From Actinomycetes bacterium (GTDB taxonomy: Bacteria > Actinomycetota > Acidimicrobiia > Acidimicrobiales > SZUA-35), in NCBI GenBank assembly GCA_024227975.1, contig JAAETV010000321.1:1-8411 (forward strand): 8,411 nucleotides of DNA. The letters are read 5' to 3'. Shown in pieces: positions 1 to 6,309 of this stretch. The position numbers and the translations under genes are program-made. The notes below the pieces were generated by a model. The model saw only the letters and a program-made list of their open reading frames with translations, was not told the origin of the DNA and did no database searches. Positions within the stretch are counted from its first letter, which is position 1. The number at the start of each line of letters is the position of its first letter.

Positions 1-47
1 ATCTTGCCACGGGCGGGTTCAGTAGCGTCGGATCAACCCCGATGACA

Positions 48-61
48 CCGGATCAATCCGG
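48..61. other. Short inverted repeat downstream of the histidine kinase gene
   Basis: CCGGATCAATCCGG is an inverted repeat with 6-bp arms around a 2-base centre (or a 5-bp stem with a 4-base loop), 21 bases past the stop codon of the kinase gene. It could form a small hairpin at the 3' end of the two-component transcript. No T-run follows it on the minus strand, so a classical intrinsic terminator is not supported. The rest of positions 1-81 shows only a repeated GGATCAA (30-36 and 50-56) and no gene that I can support. Confidence 0.25.
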
Positions 62-81
62 CCGGCCGCGTGGCGAGAAGG

Positions 82-1578
82 TCAGGGACTGGTTTGGGTC
101 GGGATGGTGAGGGTGAAGCGGGCGCCGCCGAGAGGGCCTCGGGTGCAGGTGAGGTCGCCTTGGTGGGCCCGGGCCACCTCTCGAGCGATGGCAAGCCCAA
201 GTCCGGCGCCCCCGCCGCTGCGGTCACGGGCTTCGTCGAGCCGGGTGAATCGTTCGAATACGTGTTCGTGTTGGTCGACAGGGATCCCCGGCCCGTCATC
301 GTCGACATGGATGGTGGCGTGTTGGTCATCGCTGGCGAGGGCGACAGCAACATGGTCGTTGGCGTGGCGAGCGGCGTTGTCAAGCAGGTTGCGGATGGCG
401 CGGGTGATGAGTTGTTGGTTGCCGGCAATACGCACTGGTACCGCGGCGGTGATGTCGATGTCGGCGGGTTGGCGGCCGGCTTCGTCGACGATGATGTCGT
501 CGAGGTCGATGTCGGTTGCGGAGCCGAGGCTGGTTTCGTCGAGTCGGGACAAGGTGAGCAGATCGTCAATCAGGGTGGTGAGGCGTTCCTGTTCCGCCAG
601 TACCGCTTCTGTGGTGGCGGCCCAGTCGGTCGTGTCCGGGCTGGCGGCGGCGACTTCGAGCTGGGCGCGGCTGACGGCGACGGGACTGCGCAGCTCGTGG
701 GAGGCATCAGCGACCAGTTGACGTTGGCGATCCCGGGCCTTTTGGAGCCGGTCCAACATATTGTTCACGGTGACGGCGAGGTGGCGGACCTCATCGTTGG
801 CGTCGTGGACGGGGACTCGTTGGTCGATGTTGGCAGCGGTGATGGCGCCAGCTTGGGTTGCTATGGCCGCCACCGGTCGTAGGGCGCGGCTTGCTGCGAG
901 CCAGGTGATGAGCGATGTGGCGAGAACCAAAGCAGGCACTGCGAACCACAGCAGGCCCGTGATGGCATCGAGGCTGTCGGTGACGGGCCGAAGCGGGTTC
1001 GAGACGCCGACCTCGATGGTGGCGCCATCGGTGAAGGTCAGGGTTTGGGCCACGGCGACGACATCGTCACCGAGATCGATGCGACGAGGCTCACCGGTAG
1101 GCACCGGCCCGGCTATGGCGATCGATGTTCCGTCGGGTCCGGAGAGGACGCCGCTAGTGGCGTCGACGGCGAGCCCTACTGTTGAAGCGGAGGTGATGAT
1201 GCCGCCGCTCGCAGGGATGGCACCTCTGTTGTCGAAGGGTCCGCCAAGCTGGTCGATCGGGATGATTGCGGGGGGGTGTTCGTTGAAGCTGGCCATGAGG
1301 GTCTCGAAGTAGTCGTACTCGCTGATCTCCTGGCCCGCCGCGTCCAAGTAGAAGAACCGGCTCGTGGCCTCGGGGTCGACCACCCCAACGGTGGCGACAC
1401 CGCCGTAGATCGATTCGAGATAGCCACTCAATACGGCTTCGGCACTGGCTCGGGTGTCAGCAACGAGGCGGTCCTCGACTGCCTCGATGACCAGGACTGA
1501 CGTCATAGTGAGGGCAGCGGCGAAGACGATGGTCACGAAGATCGTGAGCCGGGCCCTCAGCCCGATCTGGCTGATCAC
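82..1578 (-). CDS. Membrane sensor histidine kinase (HAMP-HisKA-HATPase_c)
   Basis: This 498-residue protein is a typical EnvZ/BaeS-like sensor kinase that autophosphorylates on histidine and passes the phosphate to the partner regulator encoded just upstream. I place the start at a GTG at 1578, whose GTGA overlaps the regulator's TGA stop by 4 bases; the open frame extends further upstream but only as a shadow of the regulator gene. A first membrane helix lies at about residues 10-32, an extracytoplasmic sensor region at about 33-205 and a second helix at about 207-230. A HAMP linker follows at about 231-283. The H-box is DASHELRSP with phospho-acceptor H294. The N-box is NLLDNAARHA (N401), the G1 box DDDGPGIP (426-433), the F-box VFERF (440-444) and the G2 box GGGAGLGLA (455-463), so all catalytic boxes are intact. 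The sensor region matches no ligand-binding fold I recognise, so the signal is unknown. Position next to a divergent ABC export operon suggests an envelope or antimicrobial stress signal (inference). Confidence 0.95.
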   Translation of the reverse strand: MISQIGLRARLTIFVTIVFAAALTMTSVLVIEAVEDRLVADTRASAEAVLSGYLESIYGGVATVGVVDPEATSRFFYLDAAGQEISEYDYFETLMASFNEHPPAIIPIDQLGGPFDNRGAIPASGGIITSASTVGLAVDATSGVLSGPDGTSIAIAGPVPTGEPRRIDLGDDVVAVAQTLTFTDGATIEVGVSNPLRPVTDSLDAITGLLWFAVPALVLATSLITWLAASRALRPVAAIATQAGAITAANIDQRVPVHDANDEVRHLAVTVNNMLDRLQKARDRQRQLVADASHELRSPVAVSRAQLEVAAASPDTTDWAATTEAVLAEQERLTTLIDDLLTLSRLDETSLGSATDIDLDDIIVDEAGRQPADIDITAAVPVRIAGNQQLITRAIRNLLDNAARHANDHVAVALASDDQHATIHVDDDGPGIPVDQHEHVFERFTRLDEARDRSGGGAGLGLAIAREVARAHQGDLTCTRGPLGGARFTLTIPTQTSP

Positions 1579-2240
1579 GGGGCAACCAGCCGGTAGCCAA
1601 CTCCCCTCACGGTGTCGATGCGGACACGCTCGGGGTCGAGCTTCCTTCGCAGGTAGCCGACATAGACGTCGACCACATTCGACAGGGTGTCGTGGTCGCC
1701 GCCCCAGACGCGATCGCGCAGCTCTCCGCGGGTCAGGGGTTCGTCGACATGGCGGGTGAGGGTCTCGAGGAGCGAGTACTCCCTGGGGGTCAACTCGAGG
1801 GACTCCTGGGCCAGCCAGCAACGTCGGGTGACAGTGTCGATCGATAGCTCACCAGCCCTCAGGGTGTCATCGGTGGAGGCTGAAGTGCGCCGGATCAGGG
1901 CGCGCAGCCGGGCCACGAGCACGACGAAACTGAAGGGTTTGGTGAGGTAGTCATCTGCGCCCAGGTCGAGGCCTTCGGCGATGTCGTACTCCCCGCTCTT
2001 GGCCGTCAGCATCAATACCGGCACCGATATGTCCTCAGAGCGCAGTGTGCGGCAGATCTCATAGCCATTGACTCCGGGCAGCATGATGTCCAACACGATC
2101 GCGTCGTATGGAAACTCGCGGGCCCGCCACAGTCCATCAGAGCCGTGGCGGCTGACATCGATGTCGAAGCCCTCTGCGATCAAACCTCGCTCGAGTGCGT
2201 CGATCATCGCGTCGTTGTCTTCCACGATCAGAATCCGCAT
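1575..2240 (-). CDS. OmpR/PhoB-family response regulator
   Basis: This 221-residue protein is a DNA-binding response regulator, the expected partner of the kinase whose gene overlaps its stop codon. The receiver domain (about residues 1-115) starts MRILIVEDND, with acidic-pocket residues E7 and D8, phospho-acceptor D51 in VLDIMLPG, T79 in MLTA and K101 in TKPF. The winged-helix Trans_reg_C domain occupies about 129-219, with the family landmarks LTPREYSLLE (150-159) and VRGVGYRL (211-218). The open frame continues 32 codons upstream to 2336, but that stretch is the ATGAGA/TCTCAT repeat cluster, and the receiver begins exactly at the ATG at 2240, so I use that start. A GGGGA sequence lies on the minus strand at 2251-2255, 10 bases before the ATG, as a modest ribosome-binding site. 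OmpR-type regulators usually bind pairs of direct repeats spaced 10-11 bp, which fits the repeats beside this gene and suggests autoregulation plus control of the divergent operon. Confidence 0.96.
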   Translation of the reverse strand: MRILIVEDNDAMIDALERGLIAEGFDIDVSRHGSDGLWRAREFPYDAIVLDIMLPGVNGYEICRTLRSEDISVPVLMLTAKSGEYDIAEGLDLGADDYLTKPFSFVVLVARLRALIRRTSASTDDTLRAGELSIDTVTRRCWLAQESLELTPREYSLLETLTRHVDEPLTRGELRDRVWGGDHDTLSNVVDVYVGYLRRKLDPERVRIDTVRGVGYRLVAP

Positions 2241-2344
2241 GAGATGAGTATCCCCGATCAATGATGAGAGAACCATGAGAGGCCGGCTGCTCGATGAGAG
2301 CGCTCTCATGAGGCGGCTCTCATCGGTTCTCATCATTGTCTCAT
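2239..2344. promoter_or_regulatory. Cluster of eight ATGAGA/TCTCAT elements in the divergent promoter region
   Basis: Between the divergent regulator and lipoprotein genes the hexamer ATGAGA occurs on the plus strand at 2239, 2264, 2275 and 2294. Its complement TCTCAT starts at 2304, 2318, 2328 and 2339. Left-half copies point one way and right-half copies the other, around a centre at about 2301. Spacing within the arms is 11 bp (2264 to 2275), 10 bp (2318 to 2328) and 11 bp (2328 to 2339), about one helical turn. With uniform bases about 0.05 copies would be expected in this length, so chance is unlikely. The likely role, by inference, is the operator bound by the adjacent OmpR-type regulator, controlling both transcription units. 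No convincing -10/-35 pair could be picked out, so the promoters are not placed. Confidence 0.75.
2294..2309. promoter_or_regulatory. Perfect 16-bp palindrome at the centre of the repeat cluster
   Basis: ATGAGAGCGCTCTCAT reads the same on both strands and joins the innermost plus and minus copies of the hexamer. It is the symmetry centre of the cluster. A second, wider inverted repeat surrounds it: CAATGATGAGAGAACC at 2259-2274 against GGTTCTCATCATTG at 2325-2338, matching except for a 2-base insertion on the left arm. A dimeric regulator could bind it; the RNA could also fold here, but no terminator-like T-run is present. Confidence 0.7.
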
Positions 2345-2394
2345 CGGCACCTCGTCATGATCGCCCTGTATCCGACTCACCCCTACCAGATCAT

Positions 2395-2399
2395 GGAGG
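2395..2399 (+). promoter_or_regulatory. Ribosome-binding site of the lipoprotein gene
   Basis: GGAGG lies 6 bases before the ATG at 2406. It is the clearest Shine-Dalgarno sequence in the window and fixes the start of the first gene of the export operon. Confidence 0.75.
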
Positions 2400-2405
2400 C
2401 TCACA

Positions 2406-3113
2406 ATGCCAACCTGGCATTCTCACCAGAGTGCTCGCCGAGGCAGCCACTACGTTGTCGTGGCTGCGCTCGCATTGTTCGTTGTCGCTTGCGGCGGCCG
2501 TGCCGATGTCACCGACATGGCCGCCTCGAGCGGCGAGGACGGTGTCGCCTCCATCGGCGACACTGACGACGATCGTACGGCCGGCAAAGGCGACGAGGCC
2601 GAGCTCGAAGCGCCGGAGAACCCTGAAGATGCCTTTGAGCTGTTCAACCAGTGCATGGCCGATGCCGGGGTTGGCATAGGTGGAGGTGTCAGCATCAGCG
2701 GCTCCTCCAGCTCCGCTGGTGCAATCAGTGTCGCCCCGACCGAGGGTGGGGCGCCCGATGGTACCGATCCGCAACAACACAGATTGGTCGAGGAGTTCGA
2801 TATGGAGGAGTTCGAAGCGGCCAACAACGCGTGTGCCGGGCATCTGGCCAAAGTCGACTCGTACTCCGACCTGAGCCCTGAAGAGAGAACGGCTTTCGAG
2901 GACGCCCAGCTCGAGTGGGCCGGTTGCATGCAAGACCATGGCATTGAAGTCCCTGACCTAGAGGGTGGCGCAGCCAGCATTGCCATCTCATCTGAACCGG
3001 CCGATATGGACCCCCAGAGTGGTCAACCCTCCATTGGCGACACCGAATTCGAAGCATTTGGGGAAGCCGCTGAGGCCTGCCGGCACCACTTCGATGATCT
3101 CGATCGGGGCTAG
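2406..3113 (+). CDS. Acidic cysteine-containing lipoprotein, first gene of the export operon
   Basis: This 235-residue protein is predicted to be exported and lipid-anchored. Its leader has a basic N-terminus (R11, R12), a hydrophobic core (about 16-27) and a lipobox VVAC with C29 as the lipidated residue. The mature part is strongly acidic, with a low-complexity Ser/Gly/Ala stretch at about 91-118. Two units resemble each other: NQCMADAGV (C83) followed by ANNACAGHL (C143), then WAGCMQDHGI (C174) followed by AAEACRHHF (C225). This 'CM..xG(V/I) ... A..AC..H' pattern resembles small secreted or lipoproteins that I associate with PG-binding-adaptor ABC operons of actinobacteria; the comparison is from memory, not a search. 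No enzymatic motif is visible. Paired cysteines could form disulfides outside the membrane. Only 7 bases separate its stop from the adaptor gene, so it is very likely co-transcribed and may act as an accessory or substrate-sensing part of the transporter (inference). Confidence 0.85.
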   Translation: MPTWHSHQSARRGSHYVVVAALALFVVACGGRADVTDMAASSGEDGVASIGDTDDDRTAGKGDEAELEAPENPEDAFELFNQCMADAGVGIGGGVSISGSSSSAGAISVAPTEGGAPDGTDPQQHRLVEEFDMEEFEAANNACAGHLAKVDSYSDLSPEERTAFEDAQLEWAGCMQDHGIEVPDLEGGAASIAISSEPADMDPQSGQPSIGDTEFEAFGEAAEACRHHFDDLDRG

Positions 3114-3120
3114 CCCTTCC

Positions 3121-4245
3121 ATGGTCATCCAACGTCGACAACACCCTCCGCAACCTTCACCGCCGGTCCTGAACCGCCGCCGTTTCGTCACCTCCGCGGC
3201 GATTGCCACGGCCACCGTTGCCGCCGGTGCTGCCTCCGGACTCTGGCTATTCAACCACGACCTTGGTGCGGTAGCGGCCCAGAGCGATTCAGACTCCGCT
3301 GCCACCTACGAGACGGTGATGGTGCGGAGGGGAAGCCTGTCCTCTGAGCGGGACTTCAACGCCACCGTCAGCTACGGCGAGCCGTGGCTGATCAATATCG
3401 CCGCCGCCGGCACCATCACCGGAGCTCAGCCGGAGGGCAGCGTCATCGGATTCGGGGAGTCCTTGGTTCGTGTCGACGACAAGCCGGTCACGTTGGCTCG
3501 GGGCGAGATGCCGATGTATCGCCAGCTCCGCAAGATCGATACCCGGAGTCGAGACGAGAACGGCAATCGGCTCGAGCTCCAGACCGGGCCCGATGTTGAC
3601 CAACTGCAAGCTTTCCTCCTCGATCAGGGCTTCGATGCCAACGGAAAGCTCGAAGTCGACGGTGAGTTCGGCGGCGACACCGAAACTGCGGTCGAGTCGT
3701 GGCAAGAAGCGAACGGGCTTCCTTCAACCGGCCGAGTCGACAACACCCAGCTGATATTCACACCCGACCCGGTCCGCATCAACACTTCAAGCCGTGTTGG
3801 TGACGCCTTCACCACCGTGGAAGTCACCGGTGCCGATTCCAAGGTCCTCGTCGACACCTCGACTCGGGACCGCAGCGCCCTCACGGTTGGTACCACCGTT
3901 GACATCGACATCAATGGAACGCTGACGACCGGATCTGTGGCCGGTCAGGAGCAGATCACCAGCACCGACGGGTCGCGGGTGTGGCGGACCACCGTCGTTG
4001 CCGATAGTGCGCTTCCGGCCGAGGCACTATCGGCCAAGGTGACCGCAACCCAAACCATTGCTGATGATGTCCTGCTCGTGCCGGTTGCTTCTCTGTTGGC
4101 CCTCAGCGAGGGAGGCTTCGCTCTCGAAGTCCCCACCGGTTCGACCACGGTGTTGGTCCGGGTCAACGTCGGAGAAGTCCTCGACGGCAAGGCCGAAGTC
4201 GATGGCGATATCGCTGAAGGTGACACCGTGGTGATCCCGACATGA
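3121..4245 (+). CDS. MacA/HlyD-like adaptor with peptidoglycan-binding domain
   Basis: This 374-residue protein is the probable adaptor between the ABC exporter and the cell wall. The open frame reaches back to 2965, but that part overlaps the lipoprotein gene in another frame. The ATG at 3121, 7 bases after that gene's stop, puts a leader right at the N-terminus. A weak GGGG at 3106-3109 is the only ribosome-site candidate, so translational coupling is plausible. The leader carries a twin-arginine-like motif NRRRFV (18-23) followed by an Ala-rich hydrophobic segment (about 25-44); it may be a Tat signal or simply a membrane anchor. Residues about 85-125 look like the first half of a lipoyl/barrel-sandwich domain. 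A PG_binding_1 domain follows at about 155-205, with landmarks GPDVDQLQAFL, VDGEFGGDTETAVESWQ and GLPSTGRVD. Beta-rich sequence then runs to a membrane-proximal part ending in VPVASLLAL (320-328) and GDIAEGDTVVIPT (362-374), as in MacA-type adaptors. The usual long coiled-coil hairpin is absent. The stop overlaps the ATPase start by 4 bases. Confidence 0.88.
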   Translation: MVIQRRQHPPQPSPPVLNRRRFVTSAAIATATVAAGAASGLWLFNHDLGAVAAQSDSDSAATYETVMVRRGSLSSERDFNATVSYGEPWLINIAAAGTITGAQPEGSVIGFGESLVRVDDKPVTLARGEMPMYRQLRKIDTRSRDENGNRLELQTGPDVDQLQAFLLDQGFDANGKLEVDGEFGGDTETAVESWQEANGLPSTGRVDNTQLIFTPDPVRINTSSRVGDAFTTVEVTGADSKVLVDTSTRDRSALTVGTTVDIDINGTLTTGSVAGQEQITSTDGSRVWRTTVVADSALPAEALSAKVTATQTIADDVLLVPVASLLALSEGGFALEVPTGSTTVLVRVNVGEVLDGKAEVDGDIAEGDTVVIPT

Positions 4246-5021
4246 CCCGCCTCGATTTTCCCCGTCCTACCGCGGCCTCCGTCGGCACCAACACCAGCAC
4301 CGGCGTCAGCACCAGTGACGTGGTGCTGGAGCTGGTGGACATCGCCAAGCACTACCCAGGAAACCCACCGGTCAAGGCGCTCGACGGCATCTCAATGTCG
4401 GTTCGGCGAGGGGAGCTCCTTGGCATCGTCGGAGCCTCCGGGTCGGGCAAATCCACCCTGTTGAACATCATCGGCACCCTCGACCGGCCCACAGTCGGGC
4501 GGGCCTACATCGAAGGCACAGCCGTCGACGACCTCGGCGATGCCGCCCTCGCCGGTATGAGAGCGGCCCGCATCGGGTTCGTATTTCAGCAATTCCATCT
4601 CCTGGAAACGGCAACCGCGGCTTCCAATGTCGCCACCGGGCTCCTATACCAAGGTGTCGCCCGCAAACGCCGATACCGACTTGCCACCGAAGCCCTCGAA
4701 CATGTTGGTCTCGGCCACCGCATCGACCAGAAAGCCTCGAAACTCTCTGGTGGGGAACGCCAACGCGTAGCTATCGCCCGCGCCATCGTTGCCAACCCCG
4801 CCATCGTTCTGGCCGACGAACCAACCGGCAACCTCGACTCCAGCACTTCGAACGCCATCGTGGAGCTTCTGCGAGACCTCAACGCAGACGGCACCACTAT
4901 CGCCGTTATCACCCACGACCATGAGGTCGCCGCCACCCTGCCTCGGCGCATCACCCTGTGTGACGGCCGGATCATCGCCGACGACACTCGAGCCCCTACT
5001 CTGACCGCGAGCGCGCCATGA
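4242..5021 (+). CDS. ABC transporter ATP-binding protein, MacB/LolD type
   Basis: This 259-residue protein is the cytoplasmic ATPase that powers the permease encoded next. All nucleotide-binding motifs are intact: Walker A GASGSGKST (64-72), Q-loop Q116 in FVFQQFHLLE, ABC signature LSGGERQ (168-174), Walker B IVLADEP with catalytic E193, D-loop D199 in GNLD and H-loop H225 in VITHD. The 'FVFQQFHLLETATAASNV' stretch and the 'ADEPTGNLDS' sequence are typical of the MacB/LolD/FtsE group, in which ATP hydrolysis drives mechanical work across the membrane. About 27 residues rich in Ser and Thr precede the domain. The start at 4242 is chosen because its ATGA overlaps the adaptor's stop codon, which implies coupled translation. 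The gene ends in another ATGA overlap with the permease. Substrate cannot be told from the ATPase. Confidence 0.96.
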   Translation: MTRLDFPRPTAASVGTNTSTGVSTSDVVLELVDIAKHYPGNPPVKALDGISMSVRRGELLGIVGASGSGKSTLLNIIGTLDRPTVGRAYIEGTAVDDLGDAALAGMRAARIGFVFQQFHLLETATAASNVATGLLYQGVARKRRYRLATEALEHVGLGHRIDQKASKLSGGERQRVAIARAIVANPAIVLADEPTGNLDSSTSNAIVELLRDLNADGTTIAVITHDHEVAATLPRRITLCDGRIIADDTRAPTLTASAP

Positions 5022-6244
5022 CCATCATGTCTTCTCCGACGGTGACTGCCTCCACCAAGCCACCCCGATCCAAGCTTCGCGTGAGTGACGTGGTCGCCAC
5101 CGGCACCCATGGGCTACGTAGCCGCAAGGGCCGTACCCTGTTGACCGCTGTCGGTATCGCCATTGGCATTGCTTCGATGATCGCCGTTCTCGGCATCTCC
5201 GCCTCATCCAAGGCCGACCTCCTCGCCCAGATCGACCGCCTAGGAACAAACCTCCTCCAGGTCCAAGCGGGCAGCGACATCTTCGGTGAGTCGGCCAAGC
5301 TCCCCGAGCAAGCGCCAGCCATGGTGCGCCGTATCGGGCCCGTCACCCAGGCCACCTCCGTGTCGGCGCTCGACACCGACGTACAGCGCAACGTCTTCAG
5401 TGACGACAACAATGGTCTCGGCGTTCTTTCCACCGAAACCCATCTCTTCGACACCCTTGAAGCCAGCCTCGCCAACGGCCGCTTTCTCGAACAGCAAACG
5501 GCCACTTTGCCAACCGTCGTACTCGGCTCCGTCGCCGCCCAGCGTCTCGGCATCGACAGTCTTGCGGGCGCGCCCACCGTCCGCATCGGCGGGCGTCCCT
5601 TCAGCGTCATCGGGATTCTTGACCCCCTGCCGCTCAATCCGGATATCGACCGCTCAGTACTCATCGGCAACGCCGCGGCGGAAACGCACCTCGGCGCCGA
5701 CATCATCCCGACTGCTATCTATCTGCGGACCACCCCCGATCATGTCGAGGACGTCCGCGGCGTCCTGGCCAGCACTGTCAACCCTGCCGACCCCAACGAA
5801 GTCACCGTCTCCCGCCCCTCCGATGCTCTCGAAGCCCGCGCCGAAGTAGACCAGAATCTCCAGAACCTCCTTCTCGGCCTCGGTGGTGTCGCCCTCATCG
5901 TCGGCGGTGTCGGCATCGCCAACGTCATGATCATCTCGGTACTCGAACGACGTTCAGAGATCGGTCTACGCCGCGCCCTCGGTGCCACCCGCACCCATAT
6001 CGCCACCCAGTTCATCACTGAGTCCACTGCGCTGGCCACCCTAGGCGGCATCATCGGCACCATCCTTGGCACCGCCGTCACGATTGCCTATGCCAGCCAA
6101 CAGAACTGGCTCATCGACATCCCGGCCGAAGCCCTCGCACTCGGCATTACGGCCGCCCTGGCCCTTGGAGCCCTCGCCGGGCTCTATCCCGCGAGCCGCG
6201 CCGCCCGGCTCGATCCCGCCGAAGCCGTCCGTCCCACTACCTGA
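5018..6244 (+). CDS. MacB/FtsX-type ABC transporter permease
   Basis: This 408-residue membrane protein has the layout of the MacB-like (type VII) ABC permeases: a cytoplasmic N-terminus, one helix at about 39-60, a large extracytoplasmic MacB_PCD-like domain at about 62-281, then three helices at about 283-307, 332-358 and 371-392. Family landmarks include RSRKGRTLLTAVGIAIGIAS (34-53), the short cytoplasmic coupling segment LERRSEIGLRRALGATR (309-325), and the C-terminal PASRAARLDPAEAVR (391-405). Length and single-FtsX-domain architecture match family norms. It would dimerise and pair with two ATPase copies. The start at 5018 overlaps the ATPase stop; a second in-frame ATG lies three codons later. 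The TGA stop is followed in frame directly by TAG, giving a tandem stop. With the adaptor it likely forms an efflux or envelope-maintenance machine; antimicrobial peptide or lipid-linked substrates are possible but not shown. Confidence 0.95.
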   Translation: MTIMSSPTVTASTKPPRSKLRVSDVVATGTHGLRSRKGRTLLTAVGIAIGIASMIAVLGISASSKADLLAQIDRLGTNLLQVQAGSDIFGESAKLPEQAPAMVRRIGPVTQATSVSALDTDVQRNVFSDDNNGLGVLSTETHLFDTLEASLANGRFLEQQTATLPTVVLGSVAAQRLGIDSLAGAPTVRIGGRPFSVIGILDPLPLNPDIDRSVLIGNAAAETHLGADIIPTAIYLRTTPDHVEDVRGVLASTVNPADPNEVTVSRPSDALEARAEVDQNLQNLLLGLGGVALIVGGVGIANVMIISVLERRSEIGLRRALGATRTHIATQFITESTALATLGGIIGTILGTAVTIAYASQQNWLIDIPAEALALGITAALALGALAGLYPASRAARLDPAEAVRPTT

Positions 6245-6309
6245 TAGCGCAGTCTGACAGCACAGTGTTGTGACGACGCTCTCAGCTCCTGCCGTCTGGG
6301 TCCGGATCG
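6245..6309. other. Convergent intergenic gap without a clear terminator
   Basis: The export operon and the minus-strand propeller-like frame run towards each other here. CACAGTGTTGTG (about 6261-6272) could form a 4-bp stem, and AGCG/CGCT further out could extend it imperfectly. There is no T-run on either side, so I do not call an intrinsic terminator. Confidence 0.3.

Noticed and set aside
70..882. Long plus-strand open frame opposite the histidine kinase
   Set aside because: The composition (Gly/Val/Asp-rich, no motif) is typical of antisense to a high-GC gene, and the minus strand has every kinase box intact.
1579..1821. Possible 81-residue N-terminal extension of the histidine kinase
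   Set aside because: That stretch is the regulator's winged-helix coding region read in another frame; the GTG at 1578 with a 4-base overlap gives a normal kinase N-terminus.
2241..2336. Possible 32-residue N-terminal extension of the response regulator
   Set aside because: The added codons are the ATGAGA/TCTCAT repeats, and the receiver domain starts exactly at the ATG at 2240, as is normal for the family.
2239..2344. CRISPR array
   Set aside because: The repeated element is only 6-7 bp with 4-13 bp between copies and mixed orientation; no repeat-spacer structure and no cas gene.
2965..3120. Longer adaptor start within the lipoprotein gene
   Set aside because: It would overlap the upstream gene by about 150 bases and place a Pro-rich sequence ahead of the leader; the ATG at 3121 gives a leader at the N-terminus.
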